Source: JBKQHQ01 sp052148715 (GTDB taxonomy: Bacteria; Pseudomonadota; Alphaproteobacteria; Rhizobiales; Xanthobacteraceae). From it: a stretch of 64,000 bases of DNA. Below the pieces are notes generated by a model, which saw nothing but the letters and a program-made list of their open reading frames with translations, was not told the origin of the DNA and searched no databases. Position numbers and translations under genes: made by a program. Where the stretch lies: contig JBKQHQ010000184.1 of NCBI GenBank assembly GCA_052148715.1, positions 1 to 64,000 of the forward strand, read 5' to 3'. This document shows positions 34,586 to 43,692 of this stretch, in pieces. Position 1 is the first letter of the stretch. The number at the start of each line of letters is the position of its first letter.

Positions 34586-35452
34586 TCAGTCTCTCGTGCG
34601 CGGAAATAGGCCGCTCGGGCGGACGATCAGGATGATCAGAAAAGCGAGGTGTCCGGCGAGTATTTGCCAGGTCGGTGACAGCGCGGCACCGATGGCCTGA
34701 GCGAGGCCCAGCACGATGCCGCCGACCAGCGTCCCCCACATGCTGCCGAGCCCGCCGATGATCACGGCCTCGAACGCCAGGATCAGCCGGATCGGTCCGG
34801 CCGCGGGATCGAAGTTCGTCCGGATCGCAAACAGGACGCCCGCCACGGCCGTGAAGATCATCGCAATGCCGAGCGCCAGCGCATAAAGCTCCCGGTCATC
34901 GATGCCCATCAGCTCGGCCGTGTCGGGATCGTCGGAGACAGCGCGGAAAGCGCGGCCGAGGCGCGTGCGATAGAAGAGAAGCTGCAAGCTGCCGAGCGCG
35001 AGCAACGCCACGGCAAAGACCAGCAGCGGATAGACCCCGATCGAGATGCCGCCGGGAAGCTGCAGGCTCGCCGTCTCGACCGCGCCGAGCTTGAGCCGAT
35101 GCGTGTAGGCGCCGAAGCCCTGCAGCAGCCCATTCTGGATGATCACCGAGAGGCCGAAGGTGACGAGGAGCGGCGGCAGCAGCCCGCCGGTGAGCGTGAA
35201 GTTCAACAGGGCGCGCTGCATCGCGTAACCGAGCGCGAACATCACCGGCACGACGATGACGAGGCTCGAGATCGGATCGAGCCCGGCGCTCTCGCTGACG
35301 ACCAGAGCGATGTAAGCCGACAGCACGATGAGGTCGCCATGGGCGATGTTGACGAGCCGCATGATCCCGAACGACAGCGACAGGCCGATGGCGAACAGGG
35401 CATAGATCCCGCCGAGCAGGCTGCCCTGGATGAGGATGTTCAGCCATTGCAT
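34586..35452 (-). CDS. Liv-type ABC permease (LivH-like)
   Basis: The 288-aa membrane protein begins MQWLNILIQGSLLGGIYAL and has the LivH motif LSFGIMRLVNIAHGDLIVL, then the coupling helix DDPDTAELMGIDDRELYALA. It lies between livF and livM on the same strand with a 14-bp gap to livF, forming the channel with LivM. Confidence 0.9.
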   Translation of the reverse strand: MQWLNILIQGSLLGGIYALFAIGLSLSFGIMRLVNIAHGDLIVLSAYIALVVSESAGLDPISSLVIVVPVMFALGYAMQRALLNFTLTGGLLPPLLVTFGLSVIIQNGLLQGFGAYTHRLKLGAVETASLQLPGGISIGVYPLLVFAVALLALGSLQLLFYRTRLGRAFRAVSDDPDTAELMGIDDRELYALALGIAMIFTAVAGVLFAIRTNFDPAAGPIRLILAFEAVIIGGLGSMWGTLVGGIVLGLAQAIGAALSPTWQILAGHLAFLIILIVRPSGLFPRTRD

Positions 35453-35466
35453 TGCGACGGCCTACC

Positions 35467-36165
35467 CTACAGTCCGAAGTAGGCCGCAGTGATCGCGGTA
35501 CGGTCGAAATCCTTCGTCGGCGCGCTCAGCGCCAGACGACCTTCCTGGAGACAATAGAAGCGCGCGGAGGCGTCGAGCGCCCGGTTGATGTCCTGCTCGA
35601 CGAGCGCTACGGTTGTGCCCTCGGCCTTGATGGCGTCCAGGCAATCGTAGATGTCGCGGATGACGACCGGCGCCAGCCCGAGCGACAGCTCATCACATAG
35701 CAACAGCCGCGGATTGGACATCAAGCCGCGGCCCACCGCCGTCATCTGCTGTTGGCCGCCCGACAGGGCCGGCGATGGCAGGTGGCGCAAATCGTAAAGC
35801 CGCGGGAAAAGATCATAGACGCGTTTCAGATTCCACGGTCCGGCCCGCTCGCTGTGGCTGCCCAGCAGCAGATTCTCCTCCACCGAGAGGCTTGGAAACA
35901 GCCGACGTCCCTCCGGCACCATGGCGATCCCGAGGCGCACGACCTCGTGCGGTGTCTTATGCCCGATCGGCTGGCCGTCGAACATGACGGTCTCGGGCGC
36001 CGTCTCCAGGGCGCCGGCGATCGCGCGCAGAAAAGTGGTCTTGCCGGCGCCGTTGGCGCCGATGATAGCCACCGTCTCGCCTTCCTCGACTGTCGCATTG
36101 ATGTCGAACAGCGCCTGGAAATCGCCGTAGAAGGCCGACAGGTCTTGCGTCCGTAGCAGGGTCAT
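35467..36165 (-). CDS. Liv-type ABC ATPase (LivF-like)
   Basis: ATG 36165 overlaps the LivG stop (ATGA), giving 232 aa. Walker A is GANGAGKTTFLRAIAG, the Q-loop region is MVPEGRRLFPSLSVEENLLLG, the signature is LSGGQQQMTAVGRGL and Walker B is LLLCDELSLGLAP. The last has Cys before the catalytic Asp-Glu and Leu-Ser where Pro-Thr is usual, both tolerated in this family. Confidence 0.9.
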   Translation of the reverse strand: MTLLRTQDLSAFYGDFQALFDINATVEEGETVAIIGANGAGKTTFLRAIAGALETAPETVMFDGQPIGHKTPHEVVRLGIAMVPEGRRLFPSLSVEENLLLGSHSERAGPWNLKRVYDLFPRLYDLRHLPSPALSGGQQQMTAVGRGLMSNPRLLLCDELSLGLAPVVIRDIYDCLDAIKAEGTTVALVEQDINRALDASARFYCLQEGRLALSAPTKDFDRTAITAAYFGL

Positions 36166-36887
36166 GACACCGGAATGCCCATGTACACCTCTCGCACGCG
36201 GGCATCGGCCATCACTTCGCGAGGCTCGCCTTGCGCCAGGATCTGGCCGAAATTCATCACGATCAGCCGGCTTGCTACCGAAATCAGTGCGTGCACGATG
36301 TGCTCGATCCAGACGATCGTGGTGCCGCGCGCGTGAATTTCCTTGATGGTCTTGACCAGCTCGCCGCATTCGTGCTCGGTCAGCCCGCCGGCGATCTCGT
36401 CGAGTAGCAGCAGCTTCGGATGCATGGCCAAAGCGCGCGCAAGCTCGAGGCGCTTGCGCTGCAGTAAGGTCAGAGTGCGCGCCGGCATGTTGGCTTTGGC
36501 ATACAGTCCCGTCACCTTGAGCACGTCGCTGCAGCGCTTGTAGCTGTCGCGCTCGGTTGCGCGGCCGCCGAAGATCGCCCCAACCAAAAGGTTCTCGAAT
36601 ACGCTCATATTCGCGAACGGGTGCGGGATCTGATAGGAGCGGCCGATCCCCAGACGCGAGCGCGCATGCGGCGGCATCGCCGTCATGTCGGAGCCGTCGA
36701 ACAAGATGCGTCCGGCAGTCGGCGCGACATCGCCGGTGATCAAGTTGAACATGGTGGTCTTGCCGGCGCCGTTAGGGCCGATCACGGCCAACGCCTCGCC
36801 GTTCTCGACGGCGAGCTTTATCGTGTCCACGGCCTTGAGGGCGCCGTAGAACTTGGAGACCCCGTCAAGCTCCAGCAGGACAGTCAT
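36162..36887 (-). CDS. Liv-type ABC ATPase (LivG-like)
   Basis: The 241-aa ATPase has Walker A GPNGAGKTTMFNLITG, the insert GIGRSYQIPHPFANMSVFEN, a divergent signature TLLQRKRLELARAL in place of LSGGQ, and Walker B LLLDEIAGGLTEHE. Ile replaces the usual Pro after the catalytic Glu. It is coupled to livF by overlap and follows the binding-protein gene by about 64 bp. Confidence 0.89.
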   Translation of the reverse strand: MTVLLELDGVSKFYGALKAVDTIKLAVENGEALAVIGPNGAGKTTMFNLITGDVAPTAGRILFDGSDMTAMPPHARSRLGIGRSYQIPHPFANMSVFENLLVGAIFGGRATERDSYKRCSDVLKVTGLYAKANMPARTLTLLQRKRLELARALAMHPKLLLLDEIAGGLTEHECGELVKTIKEIHARGTTIVWIEHIVHALISVASRLIVMNFGQILAQGEPREVMADARVREVYMGIPVS

Positions 36888-36951
36888 GAGGTATTGCCCG
36901 CGGCCGCCGCGCCCAAAGCGCGGCGGCCGCGCTCGCGTTCACTGCAACGCG

Positions 36952-38283
36952 TCAGGAATAGTGGATCGGCTCGAACGGGCTGTCGAGCGGGATGTTCGGC
37001 GCGGTTTGGTTGTAGACGACGTTCAAGTCGTACTTGAACTTGGTGCCTTTCTTCCATTGGCCGCCGACGAGCGGCGTCGTGCACACATTCGGCACCGGAT
37101 TGGTGGGGCCCCCTTTCCAGGTGATGGGGCCGACCAGTGACTGGTAGTCGGTTGCTTTGATGGCATCGCGAATCGCAGCGGCGTCGAGGCTCTTTGCTCG
37201 TTTCAGGCTGTCGATCGCGACCTCGAGATTGGCATGCTTGAAGCCAAGCGGCTGGGTCCACTGCTTGCCGGTCGCGGTCTCATAGGCGTCGCAGAATTGC
37301 TGCGCCGTTTGCCCGGTCAGGCCCGACTTGAACGGGTGGTGGTGCGACCACCAGACTTCGGTCGACGTGCCCGTGCCCCGGTCGCCCAACGCCTCCACGG
37401 CGGTGGGGAACAAAAGCGCTTTCGGCGGGGTCGCGATCTTCGGCCGATAGCCCTGCTGCGCGCATTGCGTCCAGAAGATTGCGAATTGCGGCGGGTTGAA
37501 AATGCCGCAGATGGTCTCGCAGTTATTGTCCTTGAGCTGCCGGATTTGCGAGGTGAAGTCGTCGCTGAGCGGCGGATAAAGGCCAAGATCGACGATGTCG
37601 AGGCCCTTCTTCCGGAAGGCCGCCGCCATGCCGTGCTCTTTATCGCTGGCAGCGATGCCGTCGGCGTCGTTGGTGAGCATGAGGCCGACCTTTTTGTTCG
37701 TCGGCAGCGACAGCCACATGTCGGCGAACAGATTGGCGACCATGCCGAAGCCCCAGAAGAAGTGGTAGGTCCACTCGAAGCCCTTGGTTGGATTGCCTTT
37801 GCGGCCGAAGAAGAAGTTTTCCCACGGATCATCGGCGGTGATGCAGGGAACGCCGGCGGCCTCGCACTGATCCGCGACCGGGATGACGGTGTCGCCGGTC
37901 GAGGAGCCGACCATGAGGTCGACCTTGTCGCGGTTGATGAGCTGGGCCGCGACTTCCGACGCCCGGTTCGCGTTCGACTGGCTGTCGCGATAGATAATTT
38001 CCACCGGATGTTGCTCGCCGGCGACCGTGATGCCGTTCGCCAGTATCTTCTTGACCTCGCCGAGCACCCATTGATCGGCCTCGCCGAAGGCTGCGATCGG
38101 CCCGGTTTGCGGGCTGACCATGCCTATCTTGATGGGGCGGCCGGCCGCGCGTCCCGTTTGAAACATCCAAGGCGACGCGATTGCGCTCGCGCTGCCGGCG
38201 GCGATGAGCTTGACCAGCTTGCGGCGTTGCCCGTCCACTTTTGCACGAGCACCCGCTTCCGGTGACACACGTTTGATCTTCAT
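36952..38283 (-). CDS. Liv-type ABC substrate-binding protein
   Basis: The 443-aa type I binding protein has an unusual leader: a basic stretch with QRRKLVKLIAAGSASAIA, a possible twin-arginine signal, rather than a short Sec signal. The ligand-binding lobes start at RPIKIGMVSPQTGPIAAFGE and include DSQSNANRASEVAAQLINRD and GSSTGDTVIPVADQCEAAG. It starts the liv gene order K-G-F-H-M. The ligand is unknown; the flanking monooxygenases suggest a non-amino-acid substrate. Confidence 0.88.
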   Translation of the reverse strand: MKIKRVSPEAGARAKVDGQRRKLVKLIAAGSASAIASPWMFQTGRAAGRPIKIGMVSPQTGPIAAFGEADQWVLGEVKKILANGITVAGEQHPVEIIYRDSQSNANRASEVAAQLINRDKVDLMVGSSTGDTVIPVADQCEAAGVPCITADDPWENFFFGRKGNPTKGFEWTYHFFWGFGMVANLFADMWLSLPTNKKVGLMLTNDADGIAASDKEHGMAAAFRKKGLDIVDLGLYPPLSDDFTSQIRQLKDNNCETICGIFNPPQFAIFWTQCAQQGYRPKIATPPKALLFPTAVEALGDRGTGTSTEVWWSHHHPFKSGLTGQTAQQFCDAYETATGKQWTQPLGFKHANLEVAIDSLKRAKSLDAAAIRDAIKATDYQSLVGPITWKGGPTNPVPNVCTTPLVGGQWKKGTKFKYDLNVVYNQTAPNIPLDSPFEPIHYS

Positions 38284-38545
38284 CCTCTTTCCTCCCTCGT
38301 ATTATGACGCGGCCCCTTCTGGAGCCGGACGGACTGTCCCATCAAGTGGGACAACTTGCCCACAATCGCATACATTGCGCGACGGAGCTACTGGTTTGTC
38401 CACTCAATCCCGCTGCTGCCCATCGTCATCCCGCCGCCCCCTTCGTCGGGGCGCTGGTCGAGCTCTTCTTTGACGGCGGTGACGATTCTTCCCTGGGGCG
38501 CTCCAATTGACGGTGAAACCGATGATTTCCAATCTGAACCTCATT
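38284..38545. promoter_or_regulatory. 262-bp gap before the Liv operon
   Basis: This gap separates livK from the upstream monooxygenase gene on the same strand. It is long enough for a dedicated livK promoter; GGGAGGAAAGAGG directly before ATG 38283 (minus strand) is a strong ribosome site. No gene is visible. Confidence 0.4.
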
Positions 38546-39754
38546 TCAGATCAGCGGCGTAATGTTGTTCTCGATTCCGAGCAGAGCCTTGCCGTAGAGC
38601 TCGTAGCCGATCGGCGGCAATGCGACGGCGTGCCGCGAAGCCACCGCGGCGTCGCGCCAGATGCGTTGCAGTGGGCAAGCTTCCGCAAAGCCGGCGGAGC
38701 CGTGCGCGAACATCAGCTTATCGATGGCCTGCGTGATCTTTTCGACGACGTAGCCCGTATCCGCGCGCACCCTGGCGCGGGTCAGCATATCGGGATAGTG
38801 GCCGCGCGCGGCCGCTTCGTCGACATCGTCGGCGGCCCGATAGGCATGCAGATGCGCGGTATCGATCATCATCGCCGCCTCGGCGACCTGCAATTGAAAC
38901 GCGACCGAGGCTTTTTGCGTTTCGAAGAAAGTGTAGGCGATCGTCCGCGACCCGGCTTTCTGGCGAACGAATTCCAGCGCCGCGCGACCCAAGCCGAGGA
39001 TCGGCCCGACCAAGATGATGGCCAGAATCGGAACGAAGGCCGACCGATAGAACGCCTCCTGGTTGCGCATCTCCGTCGGATAGTCGCCCTCGATCGCGCG
39101 CGGCACCGACAGGATGCGGTGGTCGGGAACGAAGATGTCGCTCGCCTTCAGGCAAATGCTGCCGCTCGATCGCATGCCGGCGACAAACCAGGTGTCGACG
39201 CGTTCCAGATCGGCCATGGGGATAAGCGCCAGCCCTTGATCGATCGTCTTGCCGGCATCGTCGACGATCGGCATGCCGAGCACCGCCCATTGTGCGTGCC
39301 AGCCGCCCGAATTGTAGTACCAGGCGCCGGTGACGCGGAATCCGCCCGCGACCTTTGTCGCGGTCGCGGTGGGGTTGAGCACGCCGGACACGCGCGCGTC
39401 CGGATCGGCACCGAACACTTCATCCTGGGCCTTGACCGGAAACAGGCTCGTGAGCCAACAGCAAATGTTGTTCAGGTTCACGACCCACGCGGCTCCGCCG
39501 TCGGCCTCGGCGACCGCGGCGCTGACATCGAGCATCGCCCGCGTGTTCATCTCCCATCCGCCGTAACGCTTCGGCGTGCATACCTTCATAAAGCCGGCCT
39601 TCGTCACGGCTTCGAGGGTTTCCTCCTCGACGCGTCGATTGGCGTCGCCCGCCGGAGCGTTTTTTTGCAGCAGGGGCGCGAGCTCGCGAGCCTTGCCGAC
39701 AAGCTCCTGTGCCGTGGGCGGCGCAAAGCTACGCATGCTTGCCATTCTGGTCAT
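38546..39754 (-). CDS. Acyl-CoA dehydrogenase-fold flavin monooxygenase
   Basis: The 402-aa protein shares the group D monooxygenase fold with the protein at 32361-33542. Motifs include FMKVCTPKRYGGWEMNTRAM, ADGGAAWVVNLNNICCWL, FRVTGAWYYNSGGWHAQW and the C-terminal AGFAEACPLQRIWRDAAVAS. The Trp-Arg-Asp motif near the C-terminus is common to both. A flavin reductase partner is not seen. It sits directly downstream (30 bp) of a GntR regulator on the same strand and upstream of the liv genes, so it likely acts on the imported compound. Confidence 0.84.
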   Translation of the reverse strand: MTRMASMRSFAPPTAQELVGKARELAPLLQKNAPAGDANRRVEEETLEAVTKAGFMKVCTPKRYGGWEMNTRAMLDVSAAVAEADGGAAWVVNLNNICCWLTSLFPVKAQDEVFGADPDARVSGVLNPTATATKVAGGFRVTGAWYYNSGGWHAQWAVLGMPIVDDAGKTIDQGLALIPMADLERVDTWFVAGMRSSGSICLKASDIFVPDHRILSVPRAIEGDYPTEMRNQEAFYRSAFVPILAIILVGPILGLGRAALEFVRQKAGSRTIAYTFFETQKASVAFQLQVAEAAMMIDTAHLHAYRAADDVDEAAARGHYPDMLTRARVRADTGYVVEKITQAIDKLMFAHGSAGFAEACPLQRIWRDAAVASRHAVALPPIGYELYGKALLGIENNITPLI

Positions 39755-39784
39755 TTTGCAGCTCCTCCCAACCCAAACAAATTC

Positions 39785-40504
39785 TCATTGTCCTGCGCTC
39801 GTGCTGGTGCCAACAGCGCTCGCCCGAAACAAGGGTGAGGTGAGCAAAATGTCCGAGGTGCGCGTCAGGTGGTCGTCGATCAGCTTTTCGGCGAGGTCGG
39901 GGTCGCGCGCCAAGCAGGCATCGAGAATGCTCTTGTGCTCGGCGTCGACGTCCCGGTTCTCGCGCGCGAGCGCGACCGAGAGATGCCGATAGCGTTCGGA
40001 CTGCGCATAGAGCGTGGCCCGCAGCGTGAGCAGCCAGGGGCTGTTGCAGCCGCCGGCGAGCCCGGCATGGAAGGTGGTATGCGCGGCCGCCCAGGCTTCA
40101 CTCAAGCGGGAGGGGTCCCCGCGCATGGGCAGCGGAATCCGGTGCAGCCGATGGTACGCCGCCACGATCGCGGTCTCCCATTCGACATCGCCGTGCGCGA
40201 TCGCTGAGCGCAGGCAGAGTTGCTCGATCGTGATTCGCGTCCGCGTCAGGTCCTTCAACTCCTCGACCGAGACCTCCGCGACGGAATAACCCTTTTGGGC
40301 GGTCGCAACCGTCATCTTCTCCGCCGAGAGGCGTGACAGCGCTTCCCGCACGGCGCCGGGGCTGAACCCGAGCTTGGCGGCGATCTCACTGATGGTGATC
40401 TTGGCTCCGGGCGCGAGCCGGCAGCTGAGGATTTCGGCCAGCAAAGCCGCGTAGGCGCGGTCCGTCTGGGTAACCGATTGGTCGAGCTGCGCCAGCCTGT
40501 CCAT
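39785..40504 (-). CDS. GntR-family transcriptional regulator, FCD subgroup
   Basis: The 239-aa protein has an N-terminal winged helix (AALLAEILSCRLAPGAKITI, KLGFSPGAVREALSRLSAEK) and a C-terminal all-helical FCD ligand domain with metal-site residues around RITIEQLCLRSAIAHGD, THTTFHAGLAGG-like sequence (here AAAHTTFHAGLAGG) and DAEHKSILDACLARD. FCD regulators bind organic acids and usually repress the neighbouring catabolic genes. It heads the 32-40.5 kb minus-strand block, and a palindrome at 40559-40577 upstream is a candidate operator. Confidence 0.9.
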   Translation of the reverse strand: MDRLAQLDQSVTQTDRAYAALLAEILSCRLAPGAKITISEIAAKLGFSPGAVREALSRLSAEKMTVATAQKGYSVAEVSVEELKDLTRTRITIEQLCLRSAIAHGDVEWETAIVAAYHRLHRIPLPMRGDPSRLSEAWAAAHTTFHAGLAGGCNSPWLLTLRATLYAQSERYRHLSVALARENRDVDAEHKSILDACLARDPDLAEKLIDDHLTRTSDILLTSPLFRASAVGTSTSAGQ

Positions 40505-40558
40505 GTCGCTATTGGTGCCGCATCGAAACTATAAAATCAAGAAAAATATATTTCTCTT

Positions 40559-40577
40559 CGACAAAACGTTTTTGTCG
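40559..40577. promoter_or_regulatory. Candidate GntR operator (CGACAAAA-cgt-TTTTGTCG)
   Basis: A perfect 8-bp inverted repeat with a three-base spacer lies 55 bp upstream of the GntR start, in an AT-rich pocket of otherwise GC-rich DNA. Position and symmetry fit autoregulation by the GntR/FCD protein. This is inference from symmetry only. Confidence 0.5.
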
Positions 40578-40733
40578 CAAAAAGTATTGAATCCCAGGAG
40601 CGATGCTGATTCGCGGATTCATCAAACCGAACCGCCAGCCCGGCGCGCTGGCGACGATGGCTCGGCCATAGAACAGATCAATAAATGCTGGAACCGGCCT
40701 ACGCGGACGCGGCGCGACGCGCCTGTGCGCGCG

Positions 40734-42857
40734 TCACGCCACTTTGGTCCCTAACGCCCGACCTCTGTTGTGCAGTCCGCATTCCTTCTTGTCTTCCTGC
40801 TCCCACCACCAGCGGCCGGCGCGTTCCGGCTCACCCGGTGCGATCGCGCGGGTGCAGGGCGCGCAGCCGATCGAGGCAAAGCCCCGGGCGTGCAGGGGAT
40901 TGATCGGAATGCCGTTCTCCGTGGCAAAGTTTTGGATCGCGGCGCGGGTCCAGTCGAAGAACGGGCTCACCTTGATGAGGTCGCGTTCGGTGTCGGCGGT
41001 GACGAGCCCCATGCCTTGGCGATGGCTTGACTGATCGGCGCGCAATCCGACGATCCAGGCGCGCGCGCCCTTGAGCGCGCGGTTGAGCGGCTCCACCTTG
41101 CGCACATGGCAGCAGGCGAGGCGGCCGTCGCGCGAGGCGTAGAAACCGTTGATCCCCTGCGCGGCGACCAGCGTTTCGAGCGGCGCCTGCTGCGGATAGA
41201 TCGCGCGAATGCGCAGCCCGTAACGGCGCTCCGTCTCCTCCCACAGCGCATAGGTCTCCGGAAACAAGCGGCCGGTATCGAGGGTCACCACCTCGGCGTC
41301 GACCGCGCGCTCGCGCAGCAGATGGATGATGGCCTGATCCTCGAGCCCAAAGCTCGTCGTGAACACGATACTGCCGTCGATCGACTGGCGCAGGCGAGCC
41401 AAACGCTCGCCCGGCGGCAGACCTGCGAGGCTGCGCTCCAATTCGGCGGCCTGGGCCAAGAGATCCTCTGCTAGATCCTCTGCTAGATCCTCTGCAAGAT
41501 CCGTTACTGGATCCGCCGCTGTGCCGCCGGACCGTTTAGCGCGCTTCTCCCACGCAGCAGGCTTTGCGGCGCCTGCGTCCAGGATGAGCCCGCCGCCGGC
41601 GATCCGGCCGGCCAAGTCCAGCACGACGCGCCCGGTCCGCGGATTGGCGCCGTAGGCGTCGGCGGCAATCGGCCGCGCGAGTGCGATCTCGATCTCGCCG
41701 ATGTGGTTTTGCGCGATCGCGGTCGAGCCGACCGACGACAACTGCCCGGGGTCGATGGCGTCTTCGATCGCGGCAATCGTGCCGGTGCCCTCTGCCGTTC
41801 CGATGCGCACCGTGACCGCGTCGCCGATCGCGAGCGGCGCCTCATGCAGCCAAAACACCCGCGCGCGCAGGCGGCGCGCGGCTTGCGGCGGCGTCGAAAC
41901 CGCAGCGACGATGTCGCCCCGGCCGACAAAAATCTCGCGGTCCAGCGTGATCCCGATGGATTGCCCGGCGACGGCCGTGCGCGATGTCTGCGCCGCGCCG
42001 GGCGCGGGCCAGGCCTCGACCGTTCGCACTCGCGCGGTCTTGCCGGATGGCATGACCAGGATTTCGTCATCGACTGCGAGCCGGCCGGTCTCGACCCGGC
42101 CGGCAATGATGCGCCGCTCGTCGAACTTGTAGACGGCCTGCACCGGCAGGCGCAACGCCAGCTCTTGAGTGGGACGTGCTGGCGCGAAGGCGTTGAGCGC
42201 CTCGATCACGGTTGGGCCCGTATGCCAGGCGATCGCGGGCGTGCGCTCCGCGACCCCGTCGCCATTGCGCGCCGAGATCGGAATGACGGCGGTGGCAATC
42301 ACGCCGAGGCCCGACAGATGCTGCACGATCTCGGCTTCGATCGCGCGGAAGCGCGCCGCATCGAAGTCCACGCGGTCCATCTTGTTGATGACCACGGCGA
42401 CCTGCCGCACGCCGAGAAGATGCAGAAGGTGGCCGTGCCGCCGCGTCTGCTCGCGCACGCCTTCGGCCGCATCGATCAGCAGCAGCGCCGCATCGGCCTG
42501 CGCTGCGCCGGTGATCATGTTGCGCAGGAACTCGGTATGGCCGGGCGCATCGATCAGCACCACGTCGCGGGTGGCAAGCCGCAGGTAGATCTGGCTGGTA
42601 TCGATGGTGATGCCCTGATCGCGCTCGGTCTGCAGCGCATCGAGCAGGAAGGACCACTCGAACGGCATGCCGCGCCGGGCGCTGACGGCCTGCAGGCTTT
42701 CGAGCTTGCCGTCCGCAAGGTTTTTGGTTTCGTGCAGCAGGCGGCCGATCAAAGTCGACTTGCCGTGATCGACATGGCCGACGACGACGACGCGCACGAG
42801 CGCGCGAGCGCGGTTGGCGTGCGCGGATGCCCGATGATCGACGACGCGAATGTTCAT
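40734..42857 (-). CDS. CysN-CysH fusion: ATP sulfurylase GTPase subunit + APS reductase
   Basis: The 707-aa protein joins two sulfate-assimilation enzymes. Residues 1 to about 440 are CysN, the GTPase subunit of sulfate adenylyltransferase: GHVDHGKST (G1, about 27), DAPGHTEF (G3), NKMD (G4), SARNG (G5), then two beta-barrel domains. A linker at about 445-470 has repeated LAED units. Residues about 475-707 are Cys[35 protein letters not shown] (paired Cys near 582), GCAPCTR and the catalytic ECGLH near the C-terminus. The CC...CxxC pattern is that of [4Fe-4S] adenylylsulfate (APS) reductases, fitting the absence of an APS kinase. CysD, the catalytic sulfurylase subunit, is encoded 40 bp upstream. 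Confidence 0.92.
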   Translation of the reverse strand: MNIRVVDHRASAHANRARALVRVVVVGHVDHGKSTLIGRLLHETKNLADGKLESLQAVSARRGMPFEWSFLLDALQTERDQGITIDTSQIYLRLATRDVVLIDAPGHTEFLRNMITGAAQADAALLLIDAAEGVREQTRRHGHLLHLLGVRQVAVVINKMDRVDFDAARFRAIEAEIVQHLSGLGVIATAVIPISARNGDGVAERTPAIAWHTGPTVIEALNAFAPARPTQELALRLPVQAVYKFDERRIIAGRVETGRLAVDDEILVMPSGKTARVRTVEAWPAPGAAQTSRTAVAGQSIGITLDREIFVGRGDIVAAVSTPPQAARRLRARVFWLHEAPLAIGDAVTVRIGTAEGTGTIAAIEDAIDPGQLSSVGSTAIAQNHIGEIEIALARPIAADAYGANPRTGRVVLDLAGRIAGGGLILDAGAAKPAAWEKRAKRSGGTAADPVTDLAEDLAEDLAEDLLAQAAELERSLAGLPPGERLARLRQSIDGSIVFTTSFGLEDQAIIHLLRERAVDAEVVTLDTGRLFPETYALWEETERRYGLRIRAIYPQQAPLETLVAAQGINGFYASRDGRLACCHVRKVEPLNRALKGARAWIVGLRADQSSHRQGMGLVTADTERDLIKVSPFFDWTRAAIQNFATENGIPINPLHARGFASIGCAPCTRAIAPGEPERAGRWWWEQEDKKECGLHNRGRALGTKVA
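41461..41496 (-). repeat. 12-bp tandem repeat (three copies) in the CysN-CysH linker
   Basis: The unit AGATCCTCTGCT (plus strand) occurs three times in a row, the last copy with one change. On the coding strand it encodes the repeated tetrapeptide LAED at about residues 455-466. It lies exactly at the junction between the CysN and CysH parts and forms an acidic helical linker whose length can change by slippage without breaking the frame. Confidence 0.85.
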
Positions 42858-42897
42858 GGCTTCGTTCTGTTTTTTGCTATGATAAGTTGCAGGGTGG

Positions 42898-43692
42898 TTA
42901 TAGATAGCCGGCGACGCGCAGGCGCTCGAACGAGTCCTCCGCCTCGTGGTCCATGGTGCGGCCCGAGCGCTCCGGCACTTTCGTGCCGGCGAGCTCGGTT
43001 ATGATCGCGTCGATCGAGGTCGCTTCCGATGCGACCGGAAGCGTGATGTCGGAATCGCCCAGCGAGCGGTAACGCCGGCCGTTGCGCGCCAGATAGAGCG
43101 AGATGATCGGAATGCCTTCGCGCCGCGTGTAGGCCCAGATATCCTGCTCGGTCCAATGCAGGATCGGATGAACGCGCAGATGCGCGCCCGACGGCAAGGC
43201 GGCATTGAAATGATCCCAGAATTCAGGCGGTTGACTGAGCACATCCCAGTTGCCGGCGAGCCCACGCGGGGAGAACACGCGTTCCTTGGCACGGGTCGGC
43301 TCCTCGTCGCGACGGATGCCGGCGATCAGGCCGTCGAAGCCATATTTGGCCAGCGCGAGCTTCAACCCCTCCGTCTTGCGCGCGGCCGAGCGCGCGGCGG
43401 GCGGCAGCGTCGGATCGATCGCTTCGACCGGCGGGCAGAGCTCCACCTTCAGGTCGAGGTTCCACTCGTTCGCGAACCGGTCGCGGAAGGCGTACATCTC
43501 GGGGAATTTCTTCCCGGTGTCGACGTGCAGCACCGGAAACGGCACGCGGCCGAAGAAGGCCTTGCGCGCCAGCCAGATCATCACGTTGGAGTCTTTGCCG
43601 AGCGACCAGAGCAGCGCGAGCTTGTTCAGGCGGGCAAAGGCTTCGCGGAAAATAAAAATGCTTTGCGCTTCGAGTTCGTCGAGCCGGTCCAT
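42898..43692 (-). CDS. cysD: Sulfate adenylyltransferase subunit 2 (CysD)
   Basis: CysD makes adenylylsulfate (APS) from ATP and sulfate with CysN. The start at ATG 43692 gives 264 aa beginning [20 protein letters not shown], the usual CysD N-terminus; an in-frame ATG at 43815 would add 41 residues that are not family-like. Motifs are the PP-loop [52 protein letters not shown] and WTEQDIWAY. It is shorter than E. coli CysD because the C-terminal segment between [18 protein letters not shown] and the end lacks an insert. It is followed by the CysN-CysH gene. Confidence 0.92.
   Translation of the reverse strand: MDRLDELEAQSIFIFREAFARLNKLALLWSLGKDSNVMIWLARKAFFGRVPFPVLHVDTGKKFPEMYAFRDRFANEWNLDLKVELCPPVEAIDPTLPPAARSAARKTEGLKLALAKYGFDGLIAGIRRDEEPTRAKERVFSPRGLAGNWDVLSQPPEFWDHFNAALPSGAHLRVHPILHWTEQDIWAYTRREGIPIISLYLARNGRRYRSLGDSDITLPVASEATSIDAIITELAGTKVPERSGRTMDHEAEDSFERLRVAGYL

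Noticed and set aside
38507..39838. 443-codon plus-strand frame opposite the monooxygenase at 38546
   Set aside because: Antisense shadow of a gene with clear acyl-CoA-dehydrogenase-fold motifs.
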